Part shown: in pieces, positions 1 through 11,201 of the stretch | Numbering within the stretch: position 1 is the stretch's first letter | Layout of the letters: each line of letters starts with the position of its first letter | Origin: Proteles cristata cristata | Lineage: Eukaryota; Chordata; Mammalia; Carnivora; Hyaenidae | Reading direction: 5' to 3' | Assembly (NCBI GenBank): GCA_017311185.1 | Contig: JAESUZ010000753.1 | Location: forward strand, 1-64,000 | DNA: 64,000 bases | The notes under the pieces: model-generated | The model's database searches: none | What the model saw: the letters and a program-made list of their open reading frames with translations, nothing else | Told to the model about the DNA's origin: nothing | Made by a program: the position numbers and the translations under genes

Positions 1-190
1 GGAGAGAGAGAGAGAGAGACAGCGTGAGCAGGGGAGGGTCAGAGAGAGAGGGAGTCACAGACTGAAACAGGCTCCAGGCTCTGAGCTGGCAGTCAGCACA
101 GAGCCCGACGTGGGGCTCGAACCCACGAACCGCGAGATCGTGACCTAAGCAAAGTCGGACGCTTAACTGACTAAGCGACCCAGGCGCCCC
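1..190 (-). mobile_element. SINEC (tRNA-Lys SINE), cut by window edge
   Basis: Reads as the reverse complement of a feline tRNA-derived SINE. The right end, caggcgcccc, is the complement of the 5' start ggggcgcctg, and the left side is the GA-rich complement of the CT-rich middle. The A-tail side lies outside the window. It shares the 'gactgccagctc' and 'gtttca' variants of the young subfamily described in the findings. Confidence 0.93.
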
Positions 191-944
191 GAAAATCATC
201 TTTATATTCTATGTTTGGTTTGTTGTCCCACTGCATCTTACAGTAACTTCTCTTTTAAGCTACAGACCACATACCTCTCCTTCATGGCAGTTATCTTTAT
301 ATTTACTTGTGTGGTTATTTTACCAGTGTCTGTCCTCCAGACAGGATTGCAAGCTCCAAAATGGCAGAGACTATTAGATTTATTCTCTTGTATTCCCAGA
401 CCTTAGTAAAGTTTCTGGCACAGAATTAAGTGTTCAATACATATTGGCTGAGTGAATTAAATAGAATATGATTACATCACTTTTTCCTTTTTCCTCATCA
501 TAGCTTACTGATATCAATACCTTCTTAAATCTTCCCCAGTGACTTGAAGGAATAGTTTACTGTCTTTCTACCAAATCCTGCTTCATTTTTAAATTCTTAT
601 CACAACTTGACTATTTCATTTTCATTTTCCCCAAACTAAAGCCTGACTTTGGTATAAAAAGAGGTGATATCAGGTAACATGAGGAAGGAAATAGGAATGG
701 GCCAGCAATGAGGACATTCTCATGAAGGAGATTATAGCAAATCCAGCCCCAAGAGAATGGGGCCAGGGGGTTCATATCCCCAGGTGACTTGCTAGAACAT
801 GATGGCAAGAATTGAGGGCATACTGGAAATTAAGTAATTCAAATCGGTTTCCAGCTATCTCATTGCTTATGTAGGTCCTGGGGACATAGTAGTGGAGATC
901 TGAACTATGGATTCAGTTGCCAGACAAGATTCAGAAAGGCCTTG
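191..944. other. Non-coding flank, nothing recognised
   Basis: AT-rich single-copy-looking sequence. The short open frames here lack codon structure or any family resemblance. No repeat family was recognised. Confidence 0.5.
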
Positions 945-1153
945 TTTTTTTTAACGTTATTTATTTTTGAGAGGGGGAGGGGCGAGAGAAAGAGAGTGAA
1001 AGACAGAAGAGACAGAGAGACACAGAGTCTAAAGCAGACTCCAGGCTCTGAGGTGTGAGCACAAAGCCCGATGTGGGGCTTGAACTCATGAACTGGGAGA
1101 TTATGACCTGAGCTGAATTCAGACATTTAACCGATTGAGCCACTCAGGAGCCT
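945..1153 (-). mobile_element. SINEC, minus strand
   Basis: The T-run (A-tail complement) and 'ttatttatttttgag' at the left lead into a GA-rich tract, then the tRNA-like head ending in a diverged 'cactcaggagcct'. An imperfect TSD, agaaaggcctt against agaaagaccta, flanks it. The divergence suggests an older copy. Confidence 0.88.
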
Positions 1154-2385
1154 GAGAAAGACCTAGATTTGAATCCTGCCTCTTCCACCACACTAGTTCA
1201 GAAGGTTTGGGCTGCAAGTAACGAAAAACCTGACTCTGACAAGTCAAACAATAAAAAAAGATGTATTGACATAACTGGAAATTCAAGGAATAATGACCTT
1301 TACAGTTTAATTCAGTGGCTCTGGCTCTTTTTTCTTTATATTTCTTTCCTTCAGCAAGTCCATGGGCTTTCCACTGTCTATTTGCTTTGTCACCAGGTGG
1401 TCTCCATCATTGGTGACTGTGCACGAACATTGCCTTCTCAACATCAGCTTTTTTCTAACCTGGGAAAGCTCACATTTTGTCAAGCATTTATCTTTCTTTC
1501 TATATCTTGGGGAAGTTTGACCTTCCACAGCTTAAAGGAAAAAATTAATCAAACCAAACATGATAATTCTATTATCATGATCTTGCCAATGATTGGTTTA
1601 CTTATAGGCATGTGATGTTATAGGCATGGCCAATGAGAAATAAGGAATCTATCTATGATGCCCAGAGTTGTGGTAGCCATCACCAAGAGACAAGTACAAG
1701 AATCAAGTCAACATGCTAAGCATGGAGGCAAAATGTGGAAAACACCTGGGTTTTTTTAAAGGGCATTGCGTAGCCTTGGAATTAACTTACAACTCTCTAT
1801 CTACCTTTAGACCTTTGAACAACACATTTTCCTAATTTGGAAGTCAGTTTTACTTGGGTGACTTATGTGCTGCCAAAAACCATCGTAAGGGAAGCCACAG
1901 CAAACACCTCTTATAGTTCCAAGCTTTGTCTGTGCAAATCACCATGTTCAGGGAAAGATTGCGATTTTCTTAAAAGAGCTGTCTCTTAAAAGTACAAGGG
2001 CTGTCTCTTACAAGGAAGGAGACTATTTTGCCAGAACTCCAAGTCAACCTCCCTTTGTGTTTCCTTGGCCCAGATGGGATCATATTCCTATTCTTGAAGC
2101 AATTCTTGTGTTCAAGGAAATGCCATGTGCTAATTGTCATAGGTCTGGAACCAATTACTGGATATGGGGAGTGGGGCAGAGTAGGGTGGTGGTGGTGAGA
2201 TTATCTTTAGATGCTTCAGGAACTTTCCCTGAGCCAGGCTAGAATACAATGGAGTAGTTTTAGAAAGAGGGCAGTGAGGAAGAATAGTCCAACAGTGTCT
2301 TCTCCCCAGACCACTTGCAAACTGTGTTTATAAAATAAATAATTATTTTATAATATTTTATAAATTTTATAAATTATTTTATAAT
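1154..2385. other. Non-coding flank; probable diverged repeat
   Basis: The opening (gtttgggctgcaagtaac) looks like an old dispersed mammalian repeat whose family I cannot name. A short direct duplication built on 'gctgtctctta' lies near 1979-2010. From about 2327 to 2390 the sequence is nearly pure A/T. A 148-codon open frame at 1169-1615 starts with TTG and is not credible as a gene. Confidence 0.45.
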
Positions 2386-2855
2386 ATGGATAATTATTGT
2401 ACCATCTTTGGGTGCCTGGATGGCTTAGTCGGTTAAGCATCTAACTTCGGCTCAGGTGATGATCTCATAGTTCATGAGTTCAAGTCCTGCAACAGGTAAA
2501 CTTGAACCCTGCTTCAGGTGAGCACGAGCCCTGCTTTGGATAAAAGCACGAGCCCCACTTAGAGTGAGCCCTGCTTCTCTCTCTGTCCCTCATGGGATTC
2601 CCTTTCACTCTCACTCCCTTCCTTTCTCTCTCTGCCTCTCTCTCATTTGCACATTCTCTCTCTCTCTCTCTCTCTCTGACTCTCCTGGAGGGGGCAGGGA
2701 AGGGGTGGGAGGGAGAAGGGGAGAAAGAGAGGGAGAGGGAAAAGGAGATTAATTATTGTACCATTGTCATAGGATTGTTGTGTGCCTTAAATGAAATAAC
2801 ATTCTGGTTGACACCTAGCAAAGTACTGAATGAGTGTTATTATTGTTATTTTGAT
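2386..2855 (+). repeat. MIR SINE, split by a younger SINE
   Basis: The left piece (ggataattattgtacc) and the right piece (cataggattgttgtg ... atgagtgttattattgtt) join to give the 3' half of a MIR in sense orientation once the inserted SINE is removed. Confidence 0.7.
2406..2749 (+). mobile_element. SINEC, plus strand, expanded internal region
   Basis: Starts gggtgcctggatggctta and continues through box A/B-like sequence. It is flanked by a perfect 15-bp TSD, taattattgtaccat, at 2391-2405 and 2750-2764. At about 344 bp it is longer than the usual 200-230 bp. The extra length comes from repeated 'gagccc' segments and a (CT)n run at about 2655-2678. The tail is purine-rich (GGGA/GAGA) rather than A-rich. 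Confidence 0.92.
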
Positions 2856-2964
2856 GGTATTTAGAAATCCTAGTCCCTTGCCCAGTTCTTTGGCACACAG
2901 CTGGTACTCAAATAGCCCATGTTCCTATCTCATGTTATAATCAAGCACTTTTTTGGACTTTTTA

Positions 2965-3036
2965 AAAAATAGTTTATTGTCAAGTTGGTTTCAATATAAC
3001 ACCCAGTGCTCATCCCCACAAGTGCCCTCCTGCATG
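2965..3036 (-). mobile_element. 5'-truncated L1 3' end, minus strand
   Basis: The segment 'atagtttattgtcaagttgg ... cacccagtgctcatccccacaagtgccctcctgcatg' closely matches the 3' end of the full-length L1 at 46720-46790 in the same orientation. It is a very short insertion of about 70 bp. A short duplicated 'gcactttt' flanks it. Confidence 0.82.
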
Positions 3037-3040
3037 CACT

Positions 3041-4123
3041 TTTAATAGCAAGGAACAGAGAGTCACTCACTTACCATTTCTTAAGGAAAAAAAAAGAATT
3101 TAACTAAAGGACACACACAAATTGAAAAGTGATACCTCTCTTTCCATTTGCATTTCTGCTTTAACAATACTAATTCTATTTAAGGCACTGAAAATGCATC
3201 TTATTGAATAGGCACAGGAGAAGGACACAGACAAGAAAGTGCAGGGAATAAACTGCATCAATATATTTGGGGATATACCATCCTTGCTACAAACGTCCTT
3301 AATATAAATAGCTAAAGAAGAATCAATTTACTTTGGTTATGATTTTAAGCTATGTCATACATTACTAACATCTGTTAGGTGTCTGCCCTGGTCCAGTCAG
3401 ATAAAGTTTGAATCACATGGTCCACATACCTGCCGTGTTCTGTGGGATTGTGGATGGGGCAGTAGGCAACACAGTTATTCTGAGGCTTTTCCAGACCATT
3501 AAATTCTTCTTGTGATCACTATTCCCTCAGCTTTTCTTGGGGTCTACTCTCCACCCATTTTCCCCACCCATACCACCACTGCTTATTCCCTCTTGAAGGA
3601 ACAGCTTTTCCCCAGTATATAAACTGGAAATGCTGAGCCTTTCCAGCCCACTGTGCAGCTAATTTGGAGACATACATCCCTAAGGTGACCAATGGCACTT
3701 GAGCTTTGCACCTGAGAGCTAGACCAGGTTTTCTTTCCTAATACAAAAAAAGAGGTGTCTCTCTTTCCCTCTCTTTCTCTCTCCCTCTCCCTCTTTGACC
3801 AGAGCTACTTATATCTGAATATGATGCCTAATGCCTACAACTGCTGGTTTTCAAACAAAGAGTGAATGTTGATGATGTGCTAAAATCTGAGCAAAAAAAA
3901 AAAAAAAAAGGAAAATACTGGCTCCTAGATTCTATTGAGCCAACTCTGGAACCACTTTGCCTCTGGGTTTTTCCCCTTCTGGGTTTCTTGTTATGTGATT
4001 AATTAAATGTCCTTATTTATTTTAGATACTTCAGTCTGCCATTTTGTTCCTTTTAGCCAACTCCCTTTCCTGTTCTTAACAATCTACACACCTCATTCTG
4101 TCTTCATTTTATACATTCTCTAT
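3041..4123. other. Non-coding flank with simple tracts
   Basis: Contains a pyrimidine-only tract (about 3757-3797, CTCTCTTTCC type) and an A-run (3894-3909). No gene or clear repeat family was seen elsewhere in the stretch. Confidence 0.5.
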
Positions 4124-4324
4124 TTTTTAAATGTTTATTTATTTTGAGAGAGAAAGAGCGTAAGTGGGACAGGAGCAGAGAGAGAGAGGGAGAGAGAATC
4201 CCAAGCAGTTTCCACTCTGTCAGTGCGGAGCCTGATGTAGGCCTGGATGTCACAAACCTAAGATCATGACCTGAGCCAAAATCAAGAGTTGGGCGCTTAA
4301 CCGACTGAGCCACCCAACCGCCCC
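4124..4324 (-). mobile_element. SINEC, minus strand
   Basis: 'aatgtttatttattttgagagag' at the left, tRNA-like head complement ending 'gagccacccaaccgcccc' at the right. TSD of about 12 bp: acattctctat before, acgttctctat after. Confidence 0.92.
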
Positions 4325-4338
4325 TCTACGTTCTCTAT

Positions 4339-5006
4339 GTTGTACTTCAGGCTAATGTTCTGTCTGCTACTCCACAGTTAGTGGCTTGGTGTTGAACTTC
4401 TGTTGTTTCCACTGGTTGTGCACAGCCCTTGGCTCACAGTTCCATCAGTAGTAACAGCACTGATGATGTTCTGGGCACATATTAAGTCCTGGAGATGTAT
4501 ATGACACAGGTCCTATCTTTGAGAAGATGATTACGTATTGGGAGAGACTAATGCAGACAAATACTTGAAATAATGTGACAAATATGTGATACAGTTATAC
4601 ACTAGGAATTATAGGATTAGAAGACCTGTATGATCTTTATCTGGATTTCTCTACTTTTAATCCTTGTTTAGGGAGTAGAAGTCAGAAAATGAGGACCTAC
4701 AGGGTCATGCTAACATTAACTGGTTTCACACTGCTATTTGGACATTTCTATTCATGTCTAGAAGAATCTTCATTTCATAGCTGTTGAAAACCTTTTCTAT
4801 TCTTTGAGCCTTAATCACATTACTCTCAAAACGCACATCATTGCCCTTCATCTAAACTAATAAACTAGACTTTCATTTTTCTGAGCCTTCAGGGCTTATT
4901 ACCCTCAACCCCCTTCCTCAGGCACTCCTTTCATTCACTCTTGCCTTTGAGAAACTGTCTTTTTATCACACCAGTGCTAGCTAAGCCCTCCTCCTTCCTC
5001 TCTGCC
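4339..5006. other. Non-coding flank
   Basis: About 4450-4550 (ctgggcacatattaagtcc, gatgtatatgacac) weakly resembles an L2/MIR tail in reverse orientation. Otherwise nothing was recognised. Confidence 0.4.
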
Positions 5007-5095
5007 ATTCATTCAACAATTATTAAGTCTACTAAGTATGAAGCACTGGAGCTATCAAGATGAAAAAGATACACATTTTGCTTTGGGAGAGTTGA
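5007..5095 (-). repeat. L2 LINE 3'-end fragment
   Basis: 'cattcattcaacaattatt ... gaagcactggagctatcaa' matches the reverse of the L2 3' end (attcaacaaatatttattgagc ... ggcactgtgctagg). Confidence 0.6.
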
Positions 5096-5179
5096 TATTT
5101 ATTTACAACATCTACCCTTGGTCTAATATATAGTAAATGTTCAGAAATGCAATTTTTAAATTTTGCCTTGATCGTCTTC

Positions 5180-5745
5180 CTTTCCCATGCTTTGGCTCAA
5201 GTCTCTTCTTTTCTACCAGCTCCTTCCTCATCGCCTAAAGCACACTCAGATCTCCTTTTCTCCTTAAAATTTTTCCTTGGCCTTCTTGCTTTCTGAAGTC
5301 ACATTCGAATCCTCCTTTTCCCTTGAATTATGCCTACCAACTCCTCTTCTCTCCATTCCCTCCACCTACACCTTTTTCATTCTCTTATCACACCTTGCTT
5401 AAGCTACTGACTGGTGTCTCTGGGTCTTCTCACCTTTAGTCTTTCCTCTTCAGATCCATCCTCTGCTTAAAGCACCACTTTGATATGTTATCTTCTGGTC
5501 AGAAGTCTTCAGTGGATTGCTTTCTTCTAACGATAAAATCTGTCCTCTGAGACCCACTTTCAGAGTCTTCCCCAACATGGCCCTAAATTATCTACACAAA
5601 TATGCCTCACTTTCCCCTACACTTAAGTACTGCTCCCTCTACCTGGAAATATGTATGCCTTCCTTTTCCACTTCTTTGCATCTGTTGACTTTGTCTACCC
5701 ATTCTAGTAACTTATTTGCCTTTATTCCCAGCTGTTAAAAAATCC
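5180..5745 (+). repeat. L2 LINE fragment, plus strand (diverged)
   Basis: Pyrimidine-rich sequence with the typical order of L2 3'-region blocks: 'agtggattgctttcttc', 'ctgtcctctgagaccc', 'tgctccctctacctggaaat', 'ccttccttttccacttctttgc'. Identity is low and boundaries are uncertain. Confidence 0.55.
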
Positions 5746-6404
5746 TGGTTCTTTGCTTTCTGATGTTAATGTCTGGGCTAAGAGTTTCAAATAATAGGAA
5801 AAGTCAGGTATCTTGACAGGGCAGTGGAGATAGCTAAATCTTGAAAAAATTTCAATGCCCCTCATATCTCATTGCTTACGTGTCCATGCGGAGTGACCCA
5901 GTTATTTAAAATAGCGGGGAGCTAATGGTGTTAGAGGGAGGGTTAAGAATGATGGGTTAGAATTGGGCATTTCATTTAACGAATTCTGGATTTACATGTC
6001 TTCACAATTAATGTTATTTGAAGTTGCATTGAATTCTAAACTTAATTTAGAACCAAACAATTCCGTGGAGTGGTCCACATTAAATCTCATCCATGCTGTT
6101 TTTATTGGACTATAGTTGCTCAGTTAGATCTGCTCCTGGAGTCCTTGGAAAGGTGTATCCATTATATAAACACTTATAAGTCATTCATTGAATATTTATG
6201 GTTACATAATGGAAGGTTTGAAAGTAGGTAGTGTGGTTAAGTGAGGAAACTAATTTTACTTAAGTAGCTTATTGGGAGCCGAGTTCCTGTATTTTATAGT
6301 ACATATCAAATTTGGCATACAAGGGAGTTAGTGAGTTTAAAAGTTTTAAGGCTGAAAACACTAAAAATTTTTCTCTTATAAAAACAATGCAGGTACATCT
6401 TAAA
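5746..6404. other. Non-coding flank
   Basis: AT-rich. No repeat, exon or RNA gene was recognised. Confidence 0.5.
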
Positions 6405-6420
6405 AATTTGGAAAATACAG

Positions 6421-6648
6421 GGGTGCCTGGGTGGCTCAGTCGATCAAGCCATCCAACTCTTGATCTTGGCTCAGGTCATGATCTCACAGTTCGTGAGTTC
6501 TATGAGATCTCACAGTTCGTGAGTTCTGTGAGATCTCACATCACGCTGATAACATGAAGCCTGCTTGGAATTCTCTGTCTCTCTCTGCCCCCCGCCCCGC
6601 CCTGCATTCTCTCTCTTTCTCAAAATAAATAAACTTGAAAAAAAAAAG
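6421..6648 (+). mobile_element. SINEC, plus strand, with 26-bp internal duplication
   Basis: Starts ggggtgcctgggtggctcag and ends in an A-rich tail. TSD of 16 bp, aatttggaaaata(c/t)ag, at 6405-6420 and 6649-6664. A 26-bp unit beginning atctcacagttcgtgag is tandemly repeated at 6481-6506 and 6507-6532, with a partial third copy. This replaces the normal B-box region. Confidence 0.95.
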
Positions 6649-6961
6649 AATTTGGAAAATATAGAGAATAATAGATAAAAATTGAAATTATCATGAATAC
6701 CCCTAACACTTTGATCTTAAAAAAATCTTTGTATGTGCATCTGAAGGCCAAGCTACATACAAATATTTTAAGCTGTTTAAATGTTTATGTTATATATTAT
6801 TTTATAAATGTTTATGTTATGTAAGATATATGTATCTTTGACATAATAGGGATATCTATATATTTTATAAATATTTTAAAGTAACTGTATCTTTAAGATG
6901 TGTTTGTGTATGTATATATGTCTCCTAAAATATATTAAAACAGATTGATTTTTATTTATAT

Positions 6962-7200
6962 ATATTTAAAAAAATTTTTTTTAATGTTTTATTTATTTCT
7001 AGGGGAGAGAGAGAGAGAGAGAGAGTGTGTGTGAGCAGGAGAGGGTCAGAGAGAGAAGGAGTCACAGACTCTGAAACAGGCTCCAGGCTCCGAGCCGGCA
7101 GTCAGCACAGAGCCCGACGCGGGGCTCGAACCCATGAACCGCCAGATCATGACCCAAGCAAAAGTCGGACGCTTAACCGACTAAGCCACCCAGGCGCCCC
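6962..7200 (-). mobile_element. SINEC, minus strand, young subfamily
   Basis: Left side 'ttttttttaatgttttattt', right end caggcgcccc. Perfect 16-bp TSD, tgatttttatttatat, at 6946-6961 and 7201-7216. It carries the 'cagtcagcac', 'gaaacagg' and 'ctaagccacc' variants. The head is close to the consensus of the other young copies. Confidence 0.96.
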
Positions 7201-7216
7201 TGATTTTTATTTATAT

Positions 7217-8764
7217 TTGATTGGGTTAGCCAGACTTAACCTTTTCTTATTACACATTTTATTAGATTTTAAAATAAATTGTATTGTTTTCCAAAAAGAA
7301 GTTAATTTGAAATATATATTATATTCCATAGTTTATATCTAAATGATCAAGTTATATCTTTTATGCAAAAGTATTAAACATAAGGAAAATGAAATTAGAA
7401 CTTGTTTTTAGTTAGAATATTTACCTGTTGAAATTATTAGTCCTCTGGGTTTGCCTTGCATTGCTTGATGTTGACTTGGAGCCTAGCTTGCCTAGGGCCC
7501 GTCCAAAACCCACACTGAAATCATTTTCTTGTCTCGTGATTTTTTTTGCCATAAAAGTTCTGTGAACTTGTATCACATTTGCTCCCTGGTGTAATGTTAC
7601 AATGCTATCTGGGGAGCTCCTGTAAACATACATTTATGAGCATGAGGATGGTAAATTGATTGTGGAGAATTCCCTTTATACATATAGAGGAAATACTTTT
7701 CAACAGTATATACCTCCTCAGTCTAACACCGCCAAGAATATAAAACTCCATATCCCTAGTCTGTATAAATGTGTAATTATCTGTGAAACTAGATTTTTTT
7801 TTTTTTGAGTCAAAGCACAGATTTTGGTCCCCATCACCTGAATGTAATTAGCTGGGATTACAGGGTACATCTGGCCATCTTTTTAGAAATCATTCTCTGT
7901 TATGCACAACAAATAAGTTTTCTGAGCCTGGAAAAAAATCCCCTACTAACCTTGGTAAAATAGCAGTAGCTCTCCTAGCAGCTCTGCTTTGATTAAAAAT
8001 TAATGGTGATGTGGGCACTGGGAATTAATTATGAGCTGTGAAATCTATGTCTGATACATTTAAGAAAAAAAGGAAAACTATGACTGCTCAAAGTAGACTA
8101 TTTTCAATGTATTTTGGGAGTGTTTCCTTTATATTAAAAAAAGGCTTAATTGATTTCAGTAGTTTCTTTTTTTTTGCGCTTTTCATTAAAGAACAAACCA
8201 TGCTAACTGCATGTTTTGCTCTTTCATAATTAAAAAAAACTCAAATAGTATTTCTTTCCAAATAATTTTTTTCTAATAAACTGGTAATGCATTCTTAATT
8301 TTGCTGGCAATTTTAGTACAACAATGTTTATACTTATTGAAGGCTTAGAACAATGACAGTGAAATCAGAAGAGATTTGTTATTTGCTACTCTCTGTTACT
8401 TGTTTAATATTTGTTTCAGTTAATTATTTGAATTACATGAAATATGTTTTGCATGAAATATTTCAGTGTGAAGGAACAGATGCTTGGGAAGATATTAAAT
8501 GATTCTTTTGCCTTGGGAATTTTTTCTCCCATTTTTCATGATTTGGTCTTTGGTGCTTTTCCAAGGTATTCTGGATACTTAATGAAGTCTGGGAAAAATG
8601 AGATGACAGGCTTATAGGAAGTGATAATTTTTACAAATGTTTCCTTCAGGCTTTGCCCTCAAGATTTCACTACCCTGTGTTTTAAAAGCAAAAGCTCAGT
8701 GTAAGGTACTTATGTTCTCAACTATCGCGGGGCACAGTTTTTGCTCCATCGCTTCTCTTTCTCC
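7217..8764. other. Non-coding flank
   Basis: AT-rich single-copy-looking sequence. No gene, RNA or repeat family was recognised. The short open frames are unconvincing. Confidence 0.5.
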
Positions 8765-8935
8765 TGCCTGCCTTTGCCTGCCTTTGCCTGCCTTTGCCTG
8801 CCTTTGCCTGCCTTCCTCCCTTCCTGCTTCATTTCTTTTCTCCCTTCCTTCCCTCTCTCTCCCTTCCTTCCTCCCTCCTTTCTTCTTTTTTCTCCCCTTT
8901 TCTTTCTCCCGTCTGTTCTTCTTTCTTTTCCTTTA
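8765..8935. repeat. Decamer minisatellite and pyrimidine tract
   Basis: The 10-mer cctttgcctg is repeated four times perfectly at 8771-8810 with partial units on the left. It grades into an all-pyrimidine CCTT/CTCC-type tract to about 8935. Long open frames on both strands here are by-products of the low complexity. Confidence 0.9.
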
Positions 8936-8970
8936 TTTATCCACTCAGTCATTTGTTCATCCCTCATTAT

Positions 8971-9209
8971 TGATTTCTTTCTTTGAGAGAGAGAGAGAGA
9001 GATGGCAGTGGGGAGGGGGTGAGAGAGAACAAGCAGGGGAGGGGCAGAGGGAGAAGAAGAGAGAGAGAATGTTAGGCAAGCTCCATTCCATTCCTCGCCC
9101 CCCACCCCCATCCCAGGAGGAGCCATGTGCAGAGCCCACTATGAGATCACGACCTGAGCCTAAATCAACAGTGAGCCACTTAATGGACTGAGCCCCCCCC
9201 AGGTGCTCC
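8971..9209 (-). mobile_element. SINEC, minus strand, diverged
   Basis: GA-rich tract, then 'gatcacgacctgagcctaaat' and 'ccactt aatggactgagcc' ending with an expanded C-run and 'aggtgctcc'. No clear TSD. Several insertions suggest an older copy. Confidence 0.82.
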
Positions 9210-9286
9210 ACTTGATTGATTACTTTGGAAATGCTCCCCACACTTGCTTCTCTGTAGGGAGTGATTAAGTAAGACAAAGCCCTAAC

Positions 9287-9440
9287 TGAGCCCTTATTCA
9301 ATCCTCCTGACAGCTCTAGGGGTTAGGGTTATTATTATTTCCATTAAAACATTTAAGGCTCAGGAACACTAAGTCCTTGCTTGCCTAAGGTCACTGAGGT
9401 AGTAAATGATAGGTCAGAATCTTTTTCTGTCTTTACCTCC
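9287..9440 (-). repeat. MIR SINE, minus strand
   Basis: 'caatcctcctgacagctct', 'ttattattatttccatt', 'aaggctcaggaacactaag' and 'gcctaaggtcactgaggtag' follow the reverse MIR order. Confidence 0.75.
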
Positions 9441-9634
9441 CTTGGAGAAAACCTTCTTCCTGTGTGTCAGAGATGGCTCTGAACCCAGATCTGTCGGTTT
9501 CCAGAATGTGAGCTTATTTCTCAATTCACAGACAAAGATAGAAAAATGAGAGGAAGTATTGGCTGACTTAAATAGATTTAAAGTTTAGATGAATCCATGG
9601 ATGATAAAACCTTAGGGAAATCTGTGCTCGAGTA

Positions 9635-9840
9635 AGTAGAATTTATTGAGTGTTCTTAGGTCCAGGAAATTTCAACATGTGGTATCTTCAGTTCAAACAG
9701 CAGTACTGCTGTCCCATTTACAGATGGAAAACTGTGGCTTAGTTTAGAAAGGGTATCTTCCTGAAGATCACAGTCTTGTAAGAGATTAGGGATCTGAGTC
9801 CAGGCCTGTTTGATTTAGGTTCTCCACTGTACCACCTCAT
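9635..9840 (-). repeat. MIR SINE, minus strand
   Basis: 'atttattgagtgttcttag', 'cccatttacagatggaaaac', 'gaagatcacagtcttgtaa' and 'gatctgagtccaggcctg' match the reverse MIR from its 3' end to the tRNA-like head. Confidence 0.75.
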
Positions 9841-9917
9841 CTTTGGAGGATGAAGTTGGAGACGGCAACTTGGCTTCAGAGAGGAATTAACTAGGCGTGC
9901 CTGTGCATACTCTCTTT

Positions 9918-10010
9918 CTGAGTGCTTCCCATGGGCCGGGCACGGTGCCAAGCACCTGAGCTACAGTGACCGTGAACAGACAGATTCTTCCCTCATAAAT
10001 ACCTGCTCTC
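9918..10010 (-). repeat. L2 3'-end fragment
   Basis: 'tgagtgcttcccatgggccg', 'ggcacggtgccaagcacctg' and 'agctacagtgaccgtgaac' match the reverse L2 3' end. The fragment is cut by the next SINE. Confidence 0.6.
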
Positions 10011-10011
10011 T

Positions 10012-10204
10012 GGGGTACCTGTGTGGCTCAGTCAGTTGAGCGTCCGACTTCAGCTCAGGTCATGATCTTGCGGTTCATGAGGTTGAGCCCCACATCGGAC
10101 TTGCTGCTGTCAGCCGGTCAGCTCTGCTTTGGATCCTCTGTCCCCCTCTCTCTGCAACCTCTCCACTTGTACTTGCACTCTCTCAGGAATAAATAAAAAC
10201 ATAC
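10012..10204 (+). mobile_element. SINEC, plus strand
   Basis: Begins ggggtacctgtgtggctcag and ends with aataaataaaaac. TSD atacct(g/a)ctctc lies at about 9999-10010 and 10205-10216. The CT-rich middle is partly shortened. Confidence 0.93.
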
Positions 10205-10215
10205 ATACCTACTCT

Positions 10216-10591
10216 CCAGTCCTTCTAATACTGAAGCCAAAGCTGATTTTGCTCACTGCCTTTGAGACCATTTCTCATATATCTATTTTGTCTAAAAATG
10301 GTGCACAATAAGGCCATATATCTGAAAATATATGTTAATTAAGAGATCAGCTTTCTGTTTTTATGAAGTATTTTTTGTGAAGAGAAGAAAGAATCAAAGT
10401 TCAGTGTTTCTATAACACTGGCCACACTACCCATCACACTGACTGTGGGAACAAAGTCCACTTCGGTGTGGAGTTCTGGGTTTTAATCATTTAGAACCCT
10501 CTGGTTTAAAAAGCTCTTTGAAAGTTGTATTGTTATATTTTATTCACAACGGTAAAACGGTAGAGGAAGATATCTAAATAAATAATAAAAA
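10216..10591. other. Non-coding flank
   Basis: No feature recognised. Confidence 0.5.
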
Positions 10592-10800
10592 AGACAAGAG
10601 CCCACATTTACTGAGTGCTCACTGTATACTAAGCACTGTACCAAGTGCTTACATACATAATTTAATGTAATCCTCACAACAGCTCTAACGGGAGATTACC
10701 TTATAGTCCTCATTTCACAAAGGAGACTGAGGAACAGAGAAGTCAAGTATATCCCCCAAGGTCACGCAGCAGAATAGGGATTTGAACCTCGGCGATTGAT
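10592..10800 (-). repeat. MIR SINE, minus strand
   Basis: A nearly full MIR in reverse: 'acatttactgagtgctcact', 'taagcactgtaccaagtgct', 'taatcctcacaacagctct', 'catttcacaaaggagactga', 'ccaaggtcacgcagcag' and 'gggatttgaacctcgg'. Confidence 0.88.
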
Positions 10801-10924
10801 GATCCTGGTTGATTAAATTCACCTAACAGTTGCTCATCTGCCCCTTTATTTTGCTCATCTAAACACAGTATAGCACTCACTTTCCTTAATTCAACAGATA
10901 GTTTTTCACCAAGCCCTCTAAAGC

Positions 10925-10995
10925 GTCATAATCATTCACTGTCACTAAACATTTATTTAGCACCAACCACATGGCAGACCTCATGCTAGGTGGCT
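10925..10995 (-). repeat. L2/MIR-type fragment
   Basis: 'ttcactgtcactaaacattt', 'atttagcaccaaccacatgg' and 'cagacctcatgctagg' resemble the conserved reverse 3' end shared by L2 and MIR elements. Confidence 0.5.
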
Positions 10996-11201
10996 AACAT
11001 AACACAGTGTTTGGCAAAAGCTAAGGTGATGTTTATCTTCTAAGGTTTTTTATTTGGGTCCTTTCCATGTATCTCCTCATAATCTTTCTGCAGAAAATGA
11101 CAAGCTCTCTGCAGAATACCAATGAGTTATTTCTTTCTATTCTTTTGTGTAAGACATAATTCAGATTAGGGAAAGGGCCAATTAAAAAAAAAAAAACAAC
11201 T

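Noticed and set aside
1169..1615. 148-codon open frame in the flank
   Set aside because: Begins with TTG, has no recognisable protein features and lies in sequence resembling a decayed repeat.
8637..9191. 184-codon frame and its antisense partner
   Set aside because: Arises from the minisatellite, pyrimidine tract and SINE GA tract.
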